Positions 1-4,937 of a DNA stretch of 6,516 nucleotides are shown piece by piece. The position numbers and the translations under genes were made by a program. The stretch is from Candidatus Fermentibacteraceae bacterium. GTDB taxonomy: Bacteria > Fermentibacterota > Fermentibacteria > Fermentibacterales > JCC-6. The notes beneath the pieces are model-generated. The model did not search any database. It was not told where the DNA came from and saw only the letters and a program-made list of their open reading frames with translations. The DNA lies in NCBI GenBank assembly GCA_029932015.1, contig JAOZQW010000128.1, forward strand, positions 1 through 6,516, given 5' to 3'. Position 1 is the stretch's first letter; every line of letters starts with the position of its first letter.

Positions 1-21
1 CAATACGGAGGATTCAGATGA
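1..21 (+). CDS. 3' tail of a probable BrnT-like toxin gene (partial)
   Basis: The first reading frame encodes Q-Y-G-G-F-R and then TGA at 19-21. That stop overlaps the ATG of the next gene in an ATGA junction (18-21), the usual arrangement when two genes are translationally coupled. In BrnT-BrnA type modules the RelE-fold toxin gene lies directly upstream of its antitoxin, and BrnT proteins often end in an E-R-x-x-Y type tail, which would fit the Q-Y seen here. Only six codons are visible, so the identity rests on the neighbour and not on this sequence. Confidence 0.35.
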   Translation, partial: QYGGFR

Positions 22-230
22 GAGAAAGCTACGATTTTTCAGATTCAAAATCTAATCCATATATCAAGGATCTGAAGAAATCAGTAACAATCAGGCTCGG
101 TGTTGATGTAGTGGAGTATTTCAAGGTTATGGCAAAAGAAACCGGTATTCCTTACCAGAGTTTGATCAATCTCTATCTCAGGGATTGCGCTCAACACCAT
201 CGAAAGCTTGAACTCAAATGGGGTTCATGA
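18..230 (+). CDS. CopG/BrnA-type ribbon-helix-helix antitoxin
   Basis: A 70-residue protein resembling the CopG-family antitoxins paired with BrnT-like toxins. The N-terminal D-F-S-D-S-K-S-N-P-Y segment is the toxin-contacting region typical of this group. It is followed by a ribbon-helix-helix core: the DNA-contacting strand K-S-V-T-I-R-L (about residues 21-27), helix D-V-V-E-Y-F-K-V-M-A-K-E-T, then G-I-P-Y-Q-S-L-I-N-L-Y-L-R-D-C. The G-I-P-Y-Q-[ST]-L-I-N motif is characteristic. In this family the protein neutralises the toxin and represses its own operon through the RHH domain. The start is supported by GGAGG at 7-11, six bases before ATG, and by the ATGA overlap with the upstream frame. 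The toxin itself is mostly outside the window. Confidence 0.85.
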   Translation: MRESYDFSDSKSNPYIKDLKKSVTIRLGVDVVEYFKVMAKETGIPYQSLINLYLRDCAQHHRKLELKWGS

Positions 231-247
231 AATAAGCCGCAGAACAA

Positions 248-308
248 TTCCATGAACCAGCCACAAATGCAGAGCTTTTAACCAGTTTAATCTGTGCTGG
301 TTATGCAA
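248..308 (+). repeat. Cassette-boundary-like repeat, copy 1 (imperfect hairpin)
   Basis: This gap element begins with CATGAACCAG (251-260) and ends with GTTATGC (300-306). Its two ends are self-complementary: CAT-AACCAGC-ACA on the left pairs with TGTGCTGGTTATG (293-305), leaving an unpaired G at 254 and an unpaired C at 261 or 262. A competing hairpin, TAACCAG (279-285) with CTGGTTA (297-303), shares the right arm. The same two words recur at 924-978 with spacing one base different. The 7-base right end matches six of seven positions of the integron attC core GTTRRRY. That makes an attC-like recombination site possible, but the L-box/R-box layout is not canonical. No T-run follows, so it is not an evident terminator. 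Confidence 0.55.
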
Positions 309-329
309 ACGTTGCCTCAGGAAAACCTC

Positions 330-358
330 TTGACTATGTAGCCCAAATGCGCTACATT
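330..358 (+). promoter_or_regulatory. Promoter of the dinJ-yafQ operon
   Basis: TTGACT (330-335, five of six matches to the -35 consensus) is followed after exactly 17 bases by TACATT (353-358, four of six matches to the -10 consensus). It lies just upstream of dinJ. Transcription would begin near 364-366, right at the Shine-Dalgarno sequence, giving a leader of only about 12-14 bases. An internal promoter means the toxin-antitoxin pair can be expressed independently of its neighbours. Confidence 0.65.
336..357 (+). promoter_or_regulatory. Palindromic operator for DinJ/DinJ-YafQ autoregulation
   Basis: A perfect 7-bp inverted repeat, ATGTAGC (336-342) and GCTACAT (351-357), has an 8-base spacer. 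It fills the space between the -35 and -10 boxes and overlaps most of the -10. Ribbon-helix-helix antitoxins bind such two-half-site palindromes and repress their own promoter, so binding here would block RNA polymerase directly. The palindrome is seen in the sequence; its use by DinJ is inferred from position and family. Confidence 0.7.
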
Positions 359-363
359 GATTC

Positions 364-372
364 GAGAGGAGG
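364..372 (+). promoter_or_regulatory. Shine-Dalgarno site that sets the dinJ start
   Basis: GAGAGGAGG ends five bases before the ATG at 378. It favours that codon over the in-frame TTG at 357, which lies inside the promoter's -10 region and upstream of any transcript from it. Confidence 0.75.
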
Positions 373-377
373 CAGTT

Positions 378-638
378 ATGAGCAAGACCGCAACTGTACG
401 AGCCAGGCTTGAGCCGGACCTGAAGGACAAGGCTGAAGAGATACTGCATCGCATTGGACTCAACGCATCTCAGGCCATTACCATGTTCTATAGGCAGATT
501 GAGTTGAACAACGGAATGCCCTTCAACGTGGCAATCCCATCGGAGACAACAAGAAATGCCATGGAGAAGACGGATGCCGGAAAGGACCTGATCATTTGTG
601 AGGATGCCGAGGATATGTTCAACAAGCTTGGTATCTGA
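378..638 (+). CDS. dinJ: DinJ-like (RelB/DinJ family) antitoxin
   Basis: An 86-residue antitoxin of the RelB/DinJ family. Residues 4-10 (T-A-T-V-R-A-R) form the expected N-terminal DNA-binding strand. The helix D-L-K-D-K-A-E-E-I-L-H-R-I and the turn G-L-N-A-S-Q-A-I complete the ribbon-helix-helix fold. The middle P-F-N-V-x-x-P segment and the closing D-M-F-N-K-L-G-I match the toxin-binding half of E. coli DinJ, whose C-terminus is D-L-F-D-K-L-G-I. Length is the same as E. coli DinJ (86). By family it sequesters the YafQ-type toxin and represses the operon. Its TGA stop shares the A at 638 with the toxin's ATG, so the two are translationally coupled. It has a strong Shine-Dalgarno site and its own promoter and operator. 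Confidence 0.93.
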   Translation: MSKTATVRARLEPDLKDKAEEILHRIGLNASQAITMFYRQIELNNGMPFNVAIPSETTRNAMEKTDAGKDLIICEDAEDMFNKLGI

Positions 639-910
639 TGTATCAACCGGTCTACACAAAGCAGTTCAGGAAAGACACTAAACGAGGTCAGAAGCAGAAT
701 CGGAACGTTGAGCAGTTCAAGCTAATTGCCCGTGAGCTTCTTGCAGGTAAAGTATTGGATCCGATCTTCAGGGATCACAAGCTCATGGGAAACTACAAGG
801 GACGAAGGGAATGCCGCGTTGAATCCGATTGGCTGCTGATCTACAAGCACCAGGAGGATCGGATAGTATTCGAGAGGATTGGATCGCATTCGGAGCTGTT
901 CTCAGAATAG
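638..910 (+). CDS. yafQ: YafQ-like mRNA interferase toxin (RelE superfamily)
   Basis: A 90-residue toxin that aligns along its whole length with E. coli YafQ (92 residues), a ribosome-dependent endoribonuclease that cuts translated mRNA. Conserved landmarks are the basic N-terminal helices (F-R-K-D-T-K-R), R-D-H47-K-L-M-G, K-G-R-R, V-E-S-D64-W-L-L-I-Y-K, F-E-R-I-G-S-H84 and L-F88. H47, D64, H84 and F88 align with the E. coli active-site residues H50, D67, H87 and F91. The position of E. coli H63 is Arg60 here (codon CGC, 815-817), so one catalytic histidine is missing. The toxin may be weakened or may use a different residue. Its start overlaps the dinJ stop by one base (TGATG), ensuring antitoxin is made first. 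The reading frame is otherwise intact. Confidence 0.92.
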   Translation: MYQPVYTKQFRKDTKRGQKQNRNVEQFKLIARELLAGKVLDPIFRDHKLMGNYKGRRECRVESDWLLIYKHQEDRIVFERIGSHSELFSE

Positions 911-920
911 AGCACGCCAA

Positions 921-980
921 CTGCATGAACCAGACATTTGCCAGGGGAATAGGGTAGAGGTAACAGCGCGCGTTATGCAG
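921..980 (+). repeat. Cassette-boundary-like repeat, copy 2 (imperfect hairpin)
   Basis: This is the second copy of the element at 248-308. It carries CATGAACCAG at 924-933 and GTTATGC at 972-978, 55 bases end to end against 56 in copy 1. Both copies continue with A after GTTATGC. The ends pair as CTGCAT-AAC (921-930, skipping G927) with GTTATGCAG (972-980), nine base pairs with one bulged G. The bulge is in the same place as in copy 1. The interiors of the two copies are not obviously related. Copy 2 begins 10 bases after the yafQ stop and ends 23 bases before the next gene. Together the copies enclose dinJ-yafQ in a unit of about 672 bp. Confidence 0.55.
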
Positions 981-1003
981 AGCGTTCTTCTGGATAGGAT
1001 ATA

Positions 1004-1615
1004 ATGACTGACGGAGTCCAGTATCAAGTCGGCATACCTGAATCTCTGCGGAGTGACGCAGCTGAACTCTATGACGAAGCGTTTGGCGCCAAGTTCGCAC
1101 TCGCAGTGCGTGACAGAGATAAGCGCATCCTGCTGCTCTCTGAGTCACTGCAGCTGTCGTTTGCTGTTTCAGCACTTGAGAACGGTATGCTTGCAGGTCT
1201 GGCGGGGTTCCATACATCCCGGGGCGGTTTGACCGGAGGGATGACCCTGAAGGAACTGCTTCGGCACCAGGGTCTCTTTCGCGGCTTGTGGGCCGCGATG
1301 GTATTCAGTCTGTACGAAAGATCCACTCAGGAATCAGAACTGCTGATGGATGGTATTGCCGTTAAAGAGGATATGCGAGGAAAGGGCATAGGCTCCAAGC
1401 TGCTTGATGAACTGAGGAAGTATGCTGCCGCCAATGGGTATTCCAGCATACGGCTCGATGTCATAGACACTAATCCGGGAGCCAGGCAGTTGTATGAGAG
1501 GCAGGGATTCATTCCTACAAGGACAGAGGAATTCGCCCATCTGCGAAGATTCCTGGGTTTCGGAGCGTCTACGACAATGGTGTATTATCTTGATCGACCA
1601 GTCACCGCGCCCTAA
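1004..1615 (+). CDS. GNAT-family N-acetyltransferase
   Basis: A 203-residue protein whose C-terminal half has the GNAT fold signature. It has strand D-G-I-A-V, then the acetyl-CoA pyrophosphate loop R125-G-K-G-I-G130 (R/Q-x-x-G-x-G/A), helix S-K-L-L-D-E-L, strand S-I-R-L-D-V, and the motif-B stretch N-P-G-A-R-Q-L-Y-E-R-Q-G-F (157-169). These enzymes transfer an acetyl group from acetyl-CoA to an amine; the substrate cannot be told from sequence. Residues 70-110 form a longer and more hydrophobic insertion than in the shortest family members. The Shine-Dalgarno (AGGA, 996-999) is weak and close to the ATG. No better in-frame start exists nearby. The stop overlaps the stop of the convergent lipoprotein gene by 4 bp. 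No RHH antitoxin immediately precedes it, so it does not look like a TacT-type toxin. Confidence 0.85.
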   Translation: MTDGVQYQVGIPESLRSDAAELYDEAFGAKFALAVRDRDKRILLLSESLQLSFAVSALENGMLAGLAGFHTSRGGLTGGMTLKELLRHQGLFRGLWAAMVFSLYERSTQESELLMDGIAVKEDMRGKGIGSKLLDELRKYAAANGYSSIRLDVIDTNPGARQLYERQGFIPTRTEEFAHLRRFLGFGASTTMVYYLDRPVTAP

Positions 1616-2367
1616 TTACTGCTCGCCCTGACTTCCTGTATCAGAGCGTACTGCACTGCCATGAGGCGGAGAGACGGGGCTGCATCTGGATCTGCCAGTA
1701 TCCGGAGCCAGAAATTTGAAGCCTGGTACTCATAACCGGTGACTGTGTAGATAAGTGCGGCAGCCGCAAGGACTGCAAAGGGTGGATTTTCATCCATAAG
1801 GGCTATCTCAAGCTGATTGAGCGCCTCCTCGGAGTCTCCGTTGTTCCAGGCTATACATGACTGCACTAGCGCAGCCTCGTATTTGTGGGACCATGGCTCC
1901 AGAAGGGGGATGATCTCCTCGAGACGATCCTGCTCGAGCAGGAGGAGAGAGTAATTGTAGGCCGGTATCGACCAGGACGGATCGGTGTCCATGGCTTCAG
2001 CGAGGATGCTGAAGACAGAGACAGTGTCACCTTCAGCAAGTGTATCAGTAGCCTCCCTGACCAGTCTTGCAGCCTCCATTCGCAGTCGCAGGGCTTCTTG
2101 AAGATCCGGAGCCAATGGCAGGTTAATCGTGGTGCCCGGCTCAGGTATCTCATTCACCATGTAGCCTGCCTGCAGAGCAATGGTAACAGCACCGTCAGGG
2201 ATGTCGATGGCCCACGCGATGAAAGCCCATCCATCGTCCTCATGCCAGGTGTATTCGCATGTGGGCAGATCGGTCAGAGTAACTACGGGGATGACAATCG
2301 TATCCTCGGGACCACATGAAGTGACAAGCATTAACACCCATCCCATGAGGAGATACGTCATCTTCAT
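1612..2367 (-). CDS. Lipoprotein with LysM-like and TPR-like regions
   Basis: A 251-residue protein I do not recognise as a named family. Its N-terminus is a lipoprotein signal: a short hydrophobic stretch ending in the lipobox L-V-T-S-C18, so the mature protein should be lipid-anchored at Cys18. Residues about 39-84 resemble a LysM (peptidoglycan-binding) domain: Y-T-W...D-G-W-A-F-I-A-W-A-I, a helix, then I-P-E-P-G-T-T-I-N-L-P, which matches the x-P-G-x-x-L-x-[IL]-P end of LysM. Residues about 88-245 are helical with TPR-like A/L/Y spacing. An example is D-T-D-P-S-W-S-I-P-A-Y-N-Y-S-L-L-L-L-E-Q, followed by G-D-S-E-E-A-L-N-Q-L-E-I-A-L. The ATG overlaps the dus stop as ATGA (2364-2367), implying coupled translation. 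A wall-contacting scaffold is plausible but inferred. Confidence 0.75.
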   Translation of the reverse strand: MKMTYLLMGWVLMLVTSCGPEDTIVIPVVTLTDLPTCEYTWHEDDGWAFIAWAIDIPDGAVTIALQAGYMVNEIPEPGTTINLPLAPDLQEALRLRMEAARLVREATDTLAEGDTVSVFSILAEAMDTDPSWSIPAYNYSLLLLEQDRLEEIIPLLEPWSHKYEAALVQSCIAWNNGDSEEALNQLEIALMDENPPFAVLAAAALIYTVTGYEYQASNFWLRILADPDAAPSLRLMAVQYALIQEVRASSN

Positions 2368-3344
2368 TTTTCAGGCATCCCTTCCTCCGATAAAGCAATC
2401 TCCATCTCTCTGATCAGTTCCTCGACCTGCTGGTCCGAGTTGATCCTGACAGCCTTTTCCCGCAGGGCAGAGGCACCTCTGAATCCTCGAAGGTAATTCA
2501 CGAGATGACCTCTGAGAATATGGTAAACATACTCGGTGGGGACATACTCCTTCATCATTGAAAGATGCTCCATGATGATCTCTCGATACTCAGTGCTGGC
2601 AGGGATCGCCTTCGAAGGGTCACCCGAGATAAGCCCCCTGAACAGCCACGGGTTCCCCAGTGCTCCTCTTCCGATGAGCAGACCTGTGGCACCTGTGGAA
2701 TCCCTTAGGTCAAGAGCAGACTGCACTGATGTGGATTCCCCGTTGGCAAGAACCGGGATGGGTGAATTTCGTACGATGCGCTCTATACCTTCCTTTCTCA
2801 CCTTGCCTGAGAACATGTCTGACCTGTATCTCCCGTGCACTGCAATTGCGACCGCACCCTCATCCGCCAGAAGACGGGGGAGAGCGTCAGGAACAGGCTC
2901 CTCCGGAGACCATCCGAGCCTTATCTTGACAGTAACAGGGAGAGAAGTCCCAGAAACCGTAGCTCTTACGAGGGCAGTGAGTTTTGGGATATCCTTCAGC
3001 AGGGAGGAACCGGAACCGCTCCTTGCTACCTTCTTCACAGGACATCCGGCGTTGATATCGATAAAATCAAACCCCATATCTGAGACCAGAGCTGCAGAGC
3101 GCTCGAAATCAATGGGAGTATTGCCGAACAGCTGTACTCCAATAGGTTTTTCCTCTGGAGTGAATCTGAGGTATCTACAGGTCTTGGCTGACTTCCTGGA
3201 GAGCCCTGCGGCTGCGACCATCTCTGTAACTACTGCTGTAGCTCCCATCCGCCTGCAGAGGCGTCTGAATGCCGAATCCGTGGAACCCGCCATAGGGGCA
3301 AGCACGATCCCGTGTGTGTAGGCTTCTATTACATTTTCATTCAT
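2364..3344 (-). CDS. dus: tRNA-dihydrouridine synthase (Dus family)
   Basis: A 326-residue flavoenzyme that reduces uridine to dihydrouridine in tRNA loops using FMN and NAD(P)H. Visible in order are the FMN-binding L-A-P-M-A-G (15-20), T-E-M-V (40-43), V-Q-L-F-G (70-74), and the active-site loop I-N-A-G-C101-P with Cys101 as catalytic acid. Then come V-x-x-S-G-S-G-S-S-L-L, V-K140-I-R, V-H170-G-R, A-N201-G and the phosphate-binding G-R-G-A-L-G-N-P-W (225-233). A C-terminal helical tRNA-binding region includes H-L-V-N-Y-L-R-G-F-R-G. Length and motifs are those of a normal bacterial Dus, nearest in style to DusB/NifR3. The ATG at 3344 is chosen because family members begin shortly before the L-A-P-M-A-G strand. 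An upstream ATG at 3443 would add 33 unrelated residues and overlap the previous gene. No clear Shine-Dalgarno precedes 3344. Confidence 0.95.
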   Translation of the reverse strand: MNENVIEAYTHGIVLAPMAGSTDSAFRRLCRRMGATAVVTEMVAAAGLSRKSAKTCRYLRFTPEEKPIGVQLFGNTPIDFERSAALVSDMGFDFIDINAGCPVKKVARSGSGSSLLKDIPKLTALVRATVSGTSLPVTVKIRLGWSPEEPVPDALPRLLADEGAVAIAVHGRYRSDMFSGKVRKEGIERIVRNSPIPVLANGESTSVQSALDLRDSTGATGLLIGRGALGNPWLFRGLISGDPSKAIPASTEYREIIMEHLSMMKEYVPTEYVYHILRGHLVNYLRGFRGASALREKAVRINSDQQVEELIREMEIALSEEGMPEK

Positions 3345-3393
3345 ATGGCGAACATACAAGCGGCTTTTCCCGTACTGCAATCCGGTATATAGC

Positions 3394-4809
3394 TCAGTCC
3401 AGCAGAACGACCCTGCGGGAACCGCTGAATCCATCCGAATCAACGGCGATCAGGTAAGTCCCTGGAGACAGATCAGTGGGCATCCATGTGAAGCTGCCGT
3501 GCAGTGCAGTTCCGCTGTGTATCAGACGACCTGAAAGCTCGTAGATCCGCATGAATGCAGGGCCAGTGAGGCCATCAATTTCGATGCTGAGAGACTCACT
3601 GAAGGGATTCGGGGAGACTGTCAGACGATGGGTAACAGGTATGTATTCACACTCGCCTATGGACGTCACAGAGTCTCTGAACACGAACTGCAGCTCAGGA
3701 TAAGCTCTATCCGTGCTGTTCAGCCAGGCTACCCAGTAGCCTTCCTCGGCGCTGCAGACAGCGATATTGCCTTCTGAAACGCTTCCTGGAGCAGTTCTGA
3801 CTATGCGATCGTATTCGTTCCATCCATCCTGATAATGTCTGCATCTGATATCTCCGGATTGCCTCCATACAAGAAGCAGACCCTCATCATCCGGATCGCA
3901 TGACATGGCACAGGGCGTAATTGGAGCTGGGAAAGACCATGGATAGGTCTCCGTCGATATCGGCGCGGGTTCAGAGCAGTTGTAATCCGAAAAATGGACA
4001 TTTCCCCATCCGTCGGCCCACAGGAGGACTGCAGCATCGGTACAGCTCCCGAGCGCGAGTACGGAGGAATCATATGGGAGCGTATCTGGAAGTGAAGCAA
4101 GAGTATCGGAGAGAAGGTGAAGAGAATCGATCTCAGGATTGTGAACCAGTGTCATGAGCATCGTATTTGGCGGATAGCCCATTCCACCACCCTTGGTGCG
4201 GTCGGAAGCAAACATCGGTCTGCCACCCTGACAGGTGACCGGACCGACCATCCTGTTCAGGAAAGGCTCCTTTGCTCCACAGAGGAGAGGATATGGTGAG
4301 AAAAGGCTGAGAAGCTCGTTCAGGACGATATGTCCACTCTCAACAGCGTAATCCTGCATGAACCAGTAGAATTCGCTGCCGCTGCTGAAGTATGTGTGCT
4401 GGTATCCAGCGACAAGTCCTTCGAAGAGAGGATTGGGATGCCTGATGAGTCCGCATTGCCCATGTTCGGTAGATATCCTGGTGAGAGGGACCTGATCCAG
4501 GAGGTTGAGAAGGGCATTCATCGAATAGAGTGTATCGGCATCAGGGAAATCCAGAGATGCCGCAGATAACATGAGGACCAGTGAATCCGGCTCATCTTCG
4601 CAGATGCCGACAGTGACCATGCCGCGGTCCGCAAATCCGATCTCAGAGATAAGGGTGCCCCCATCGTAAATGGCTGCCCTGGCATCACCTGAGCCGTCGA
4701 TCCAGCTAACAAAGATGTATTCAGTACTACCCGACTGGAAGGGAGCCATATCAACATTCGCGGAGGAGAGACCAACCAGTAGAAGGAGAGTGAGAATCTT
4801 TGTGAACAT
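3394..4809 (-). CDS. Secreted beta-propeller-like protein with Por/T9SS sorting domain
   Basis: A 471-residue exported protein. A signal peptide is clear: M-F-T-K, a hydrophobic core I-L-T-L-L-L-L-V-G-L, and a likely cut after S-S-A17. The body has recurring strand motifs with a hydrophobic run, Trp, then a polar/Gly turn: F-V-S-W-I-D-G-S near 33-40, V-L-L-W-A-D-G-W near 261-268, L-L-V-W-R-Q-S-G near 312-319, and W-V-A-W-L-N-S near 359-365. These suggest propeller blades. Residues about 396-471 form a Por secretion-system C-terminal domain: L-T-V-S-P-N-P-F, M-R-I-Y-E-L-S-G-R, L-S-P-G-T-Y-L-I-A-V, and a basic-hydrophobic end R-R-V-V-L-L-D. In the known system this tail directs passage through the type IX machinery. 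The start at 4809 is set by GGGAGG seven to twelve bases upstream. The ATG at 4824 lies before that site. The role is unknown. Confidence 0.82.
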   Translation of the reverse strand: MFTKILTLLLLVGLSSANVDMAPFQSGSTEYIFVSWIDGSGDARAAIYDGGTLISEIGFADRGMVTVGICEDEPDSLVLMLSAASLDFPDADTLYSMNALLNLLDQVPLTRISTEHGQCGLIRHPNPLFEGLVAGYQHTYFSSGSEFYWFMQDYAVESGHIVLNELLSLFSPYPLLCGAKEPFLNRMVGPVTCQGGRPMFASDRTKGGGMGYPPNTMLMTLVHNPEIDSLHLLSDTLASLPDTLPYDSSVLALGSCTDAAVLLWADGWGNVHFSDYNCSEPAPISTETYPWSFPAPITPCAMSCDPDDEGLLLVWRQSGDIRCRHYQDGWNEYDRIVRTAPGSVSEGNIAVCSAEEGYWVAWLNSTDRAYPELQFVFRDSVTSIGECEYIPVTHRLTVSPNPFSESLSIEIDGLTGPAFMRIYELSGRLIHSGTALHGSFTWMPTDLSPGTYLIAVDSDGFSGSRRVVLLD

Positions 4810-4812
4810 GAT

Positions 4813-4818
4813 CCTCCC
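4813..4818 (-). promoter_or_regulatory. Shine-Dalgarno site that sets the start of the secreted protein
   Basis: On the reverse strand GGGAGG is followed by three bases and then the ATG at 4807-4809. The spacing is short but usable, and the site lies inside the five codons that the alternative upstream ATG (4824) would add. The signal peptide also begins naturally at 4809. Confidence 0.6.
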
Positions 4819-4855
4819 ATCCATCTTGCTTCACAGTGAAGACCATACTGGTATT

Positions 4856-4884
4856 GTCATATACTTACTGGACTGAGTGGTCAA
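4856..4884 (-). promoter_or_regulatory. Candidate promoter for the 4809-to-1612 operon
   Basis: On the reverse strand TTGACC (4884-4879, five of six to the -35 consensus) is separated by 17 bases from TATGAC (4861-4856, four of six to the -10 consensus). Transcription would begin near 4849, about 40 bases before the start codon of the secreted protein. It is the best match in the 128-base divergent gap. I saw no comparably good forward promoter for the gene at 4938. Confidence 0.45.
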
Positions 4885-4923
4885 GACAGGGATGACGAGC
4901 GCCGGGAATAAGCATATGAACAC

Positions 4924-4932
4924 GGAGGGAGG
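4924..4932 (+). promoter_or_regulatory. Shine-Dalgarno site that sets the start of the 2H phosphoesterase
   Basis: GGAGGGAGG ends five bases before the ATG at 4938. The in-frame GTG at 4932 overlaps this site and so cannot be the start used with it. Confidence 0.7.
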
Positions 4933-4937
4933 TGAAT

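Noticed and set aside
279..303. TAACCAG/CTGGTTA hairpin as a terminator of the first toxin-antitoxin operon
   Set aside because: The stem is only 7 bp and not GC-rich, the loop is 11 bases, and no T-run follows. It competes with the longer pairing that is shared with the second repeat.
225..659. A 144-codon reverse-strand frame across the dinJ region
   Set aside because: It covers the dinJ gene, promoter and operator on the other strand and resembles no protein.
1000..1005. A perfect TATAAT -10 box just before the GNAT gene
   Set aside because: It overlaps the start codon (ATG at 1004). Transcription from it would begin inside the gene, there is no good -35 at the right distance, and no in-frame ATG follows nearby.
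1280..1297. GCGGC/GCCGC inverted repeat
   Set aside because: It lies inside the GNAT coding sequence and is explained by Arg/Gly/Ala codons, with no flanking regulatory context.
1004..1615. GNAT gene as the toxin of a TacA-TacT type pair
   Set aside because: The gene directly upstream is the YafQ-like toxin, not an RHH antitoxin. The protein is longer than typical TacT toxins, and a 93-base gap separates them.
2536..3321. A 261-codon open frame on the forward strand
   Set aside because: It lies opposite the intact dus gene and reads as low-complexity Ser/Pro/Arg-rich sequence without a ribosome site.
4354..4366. A third CATGAACCAG (13 bases identical to 921-933), as if another cassette repeat
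   Set aside because: It lies inside the secreted-protein gene, where it encodes W-F-M-Q on the reverse strand. It has no GTTATGC partner. A 13-base match somewhere in 6.5 kb is not surprising.
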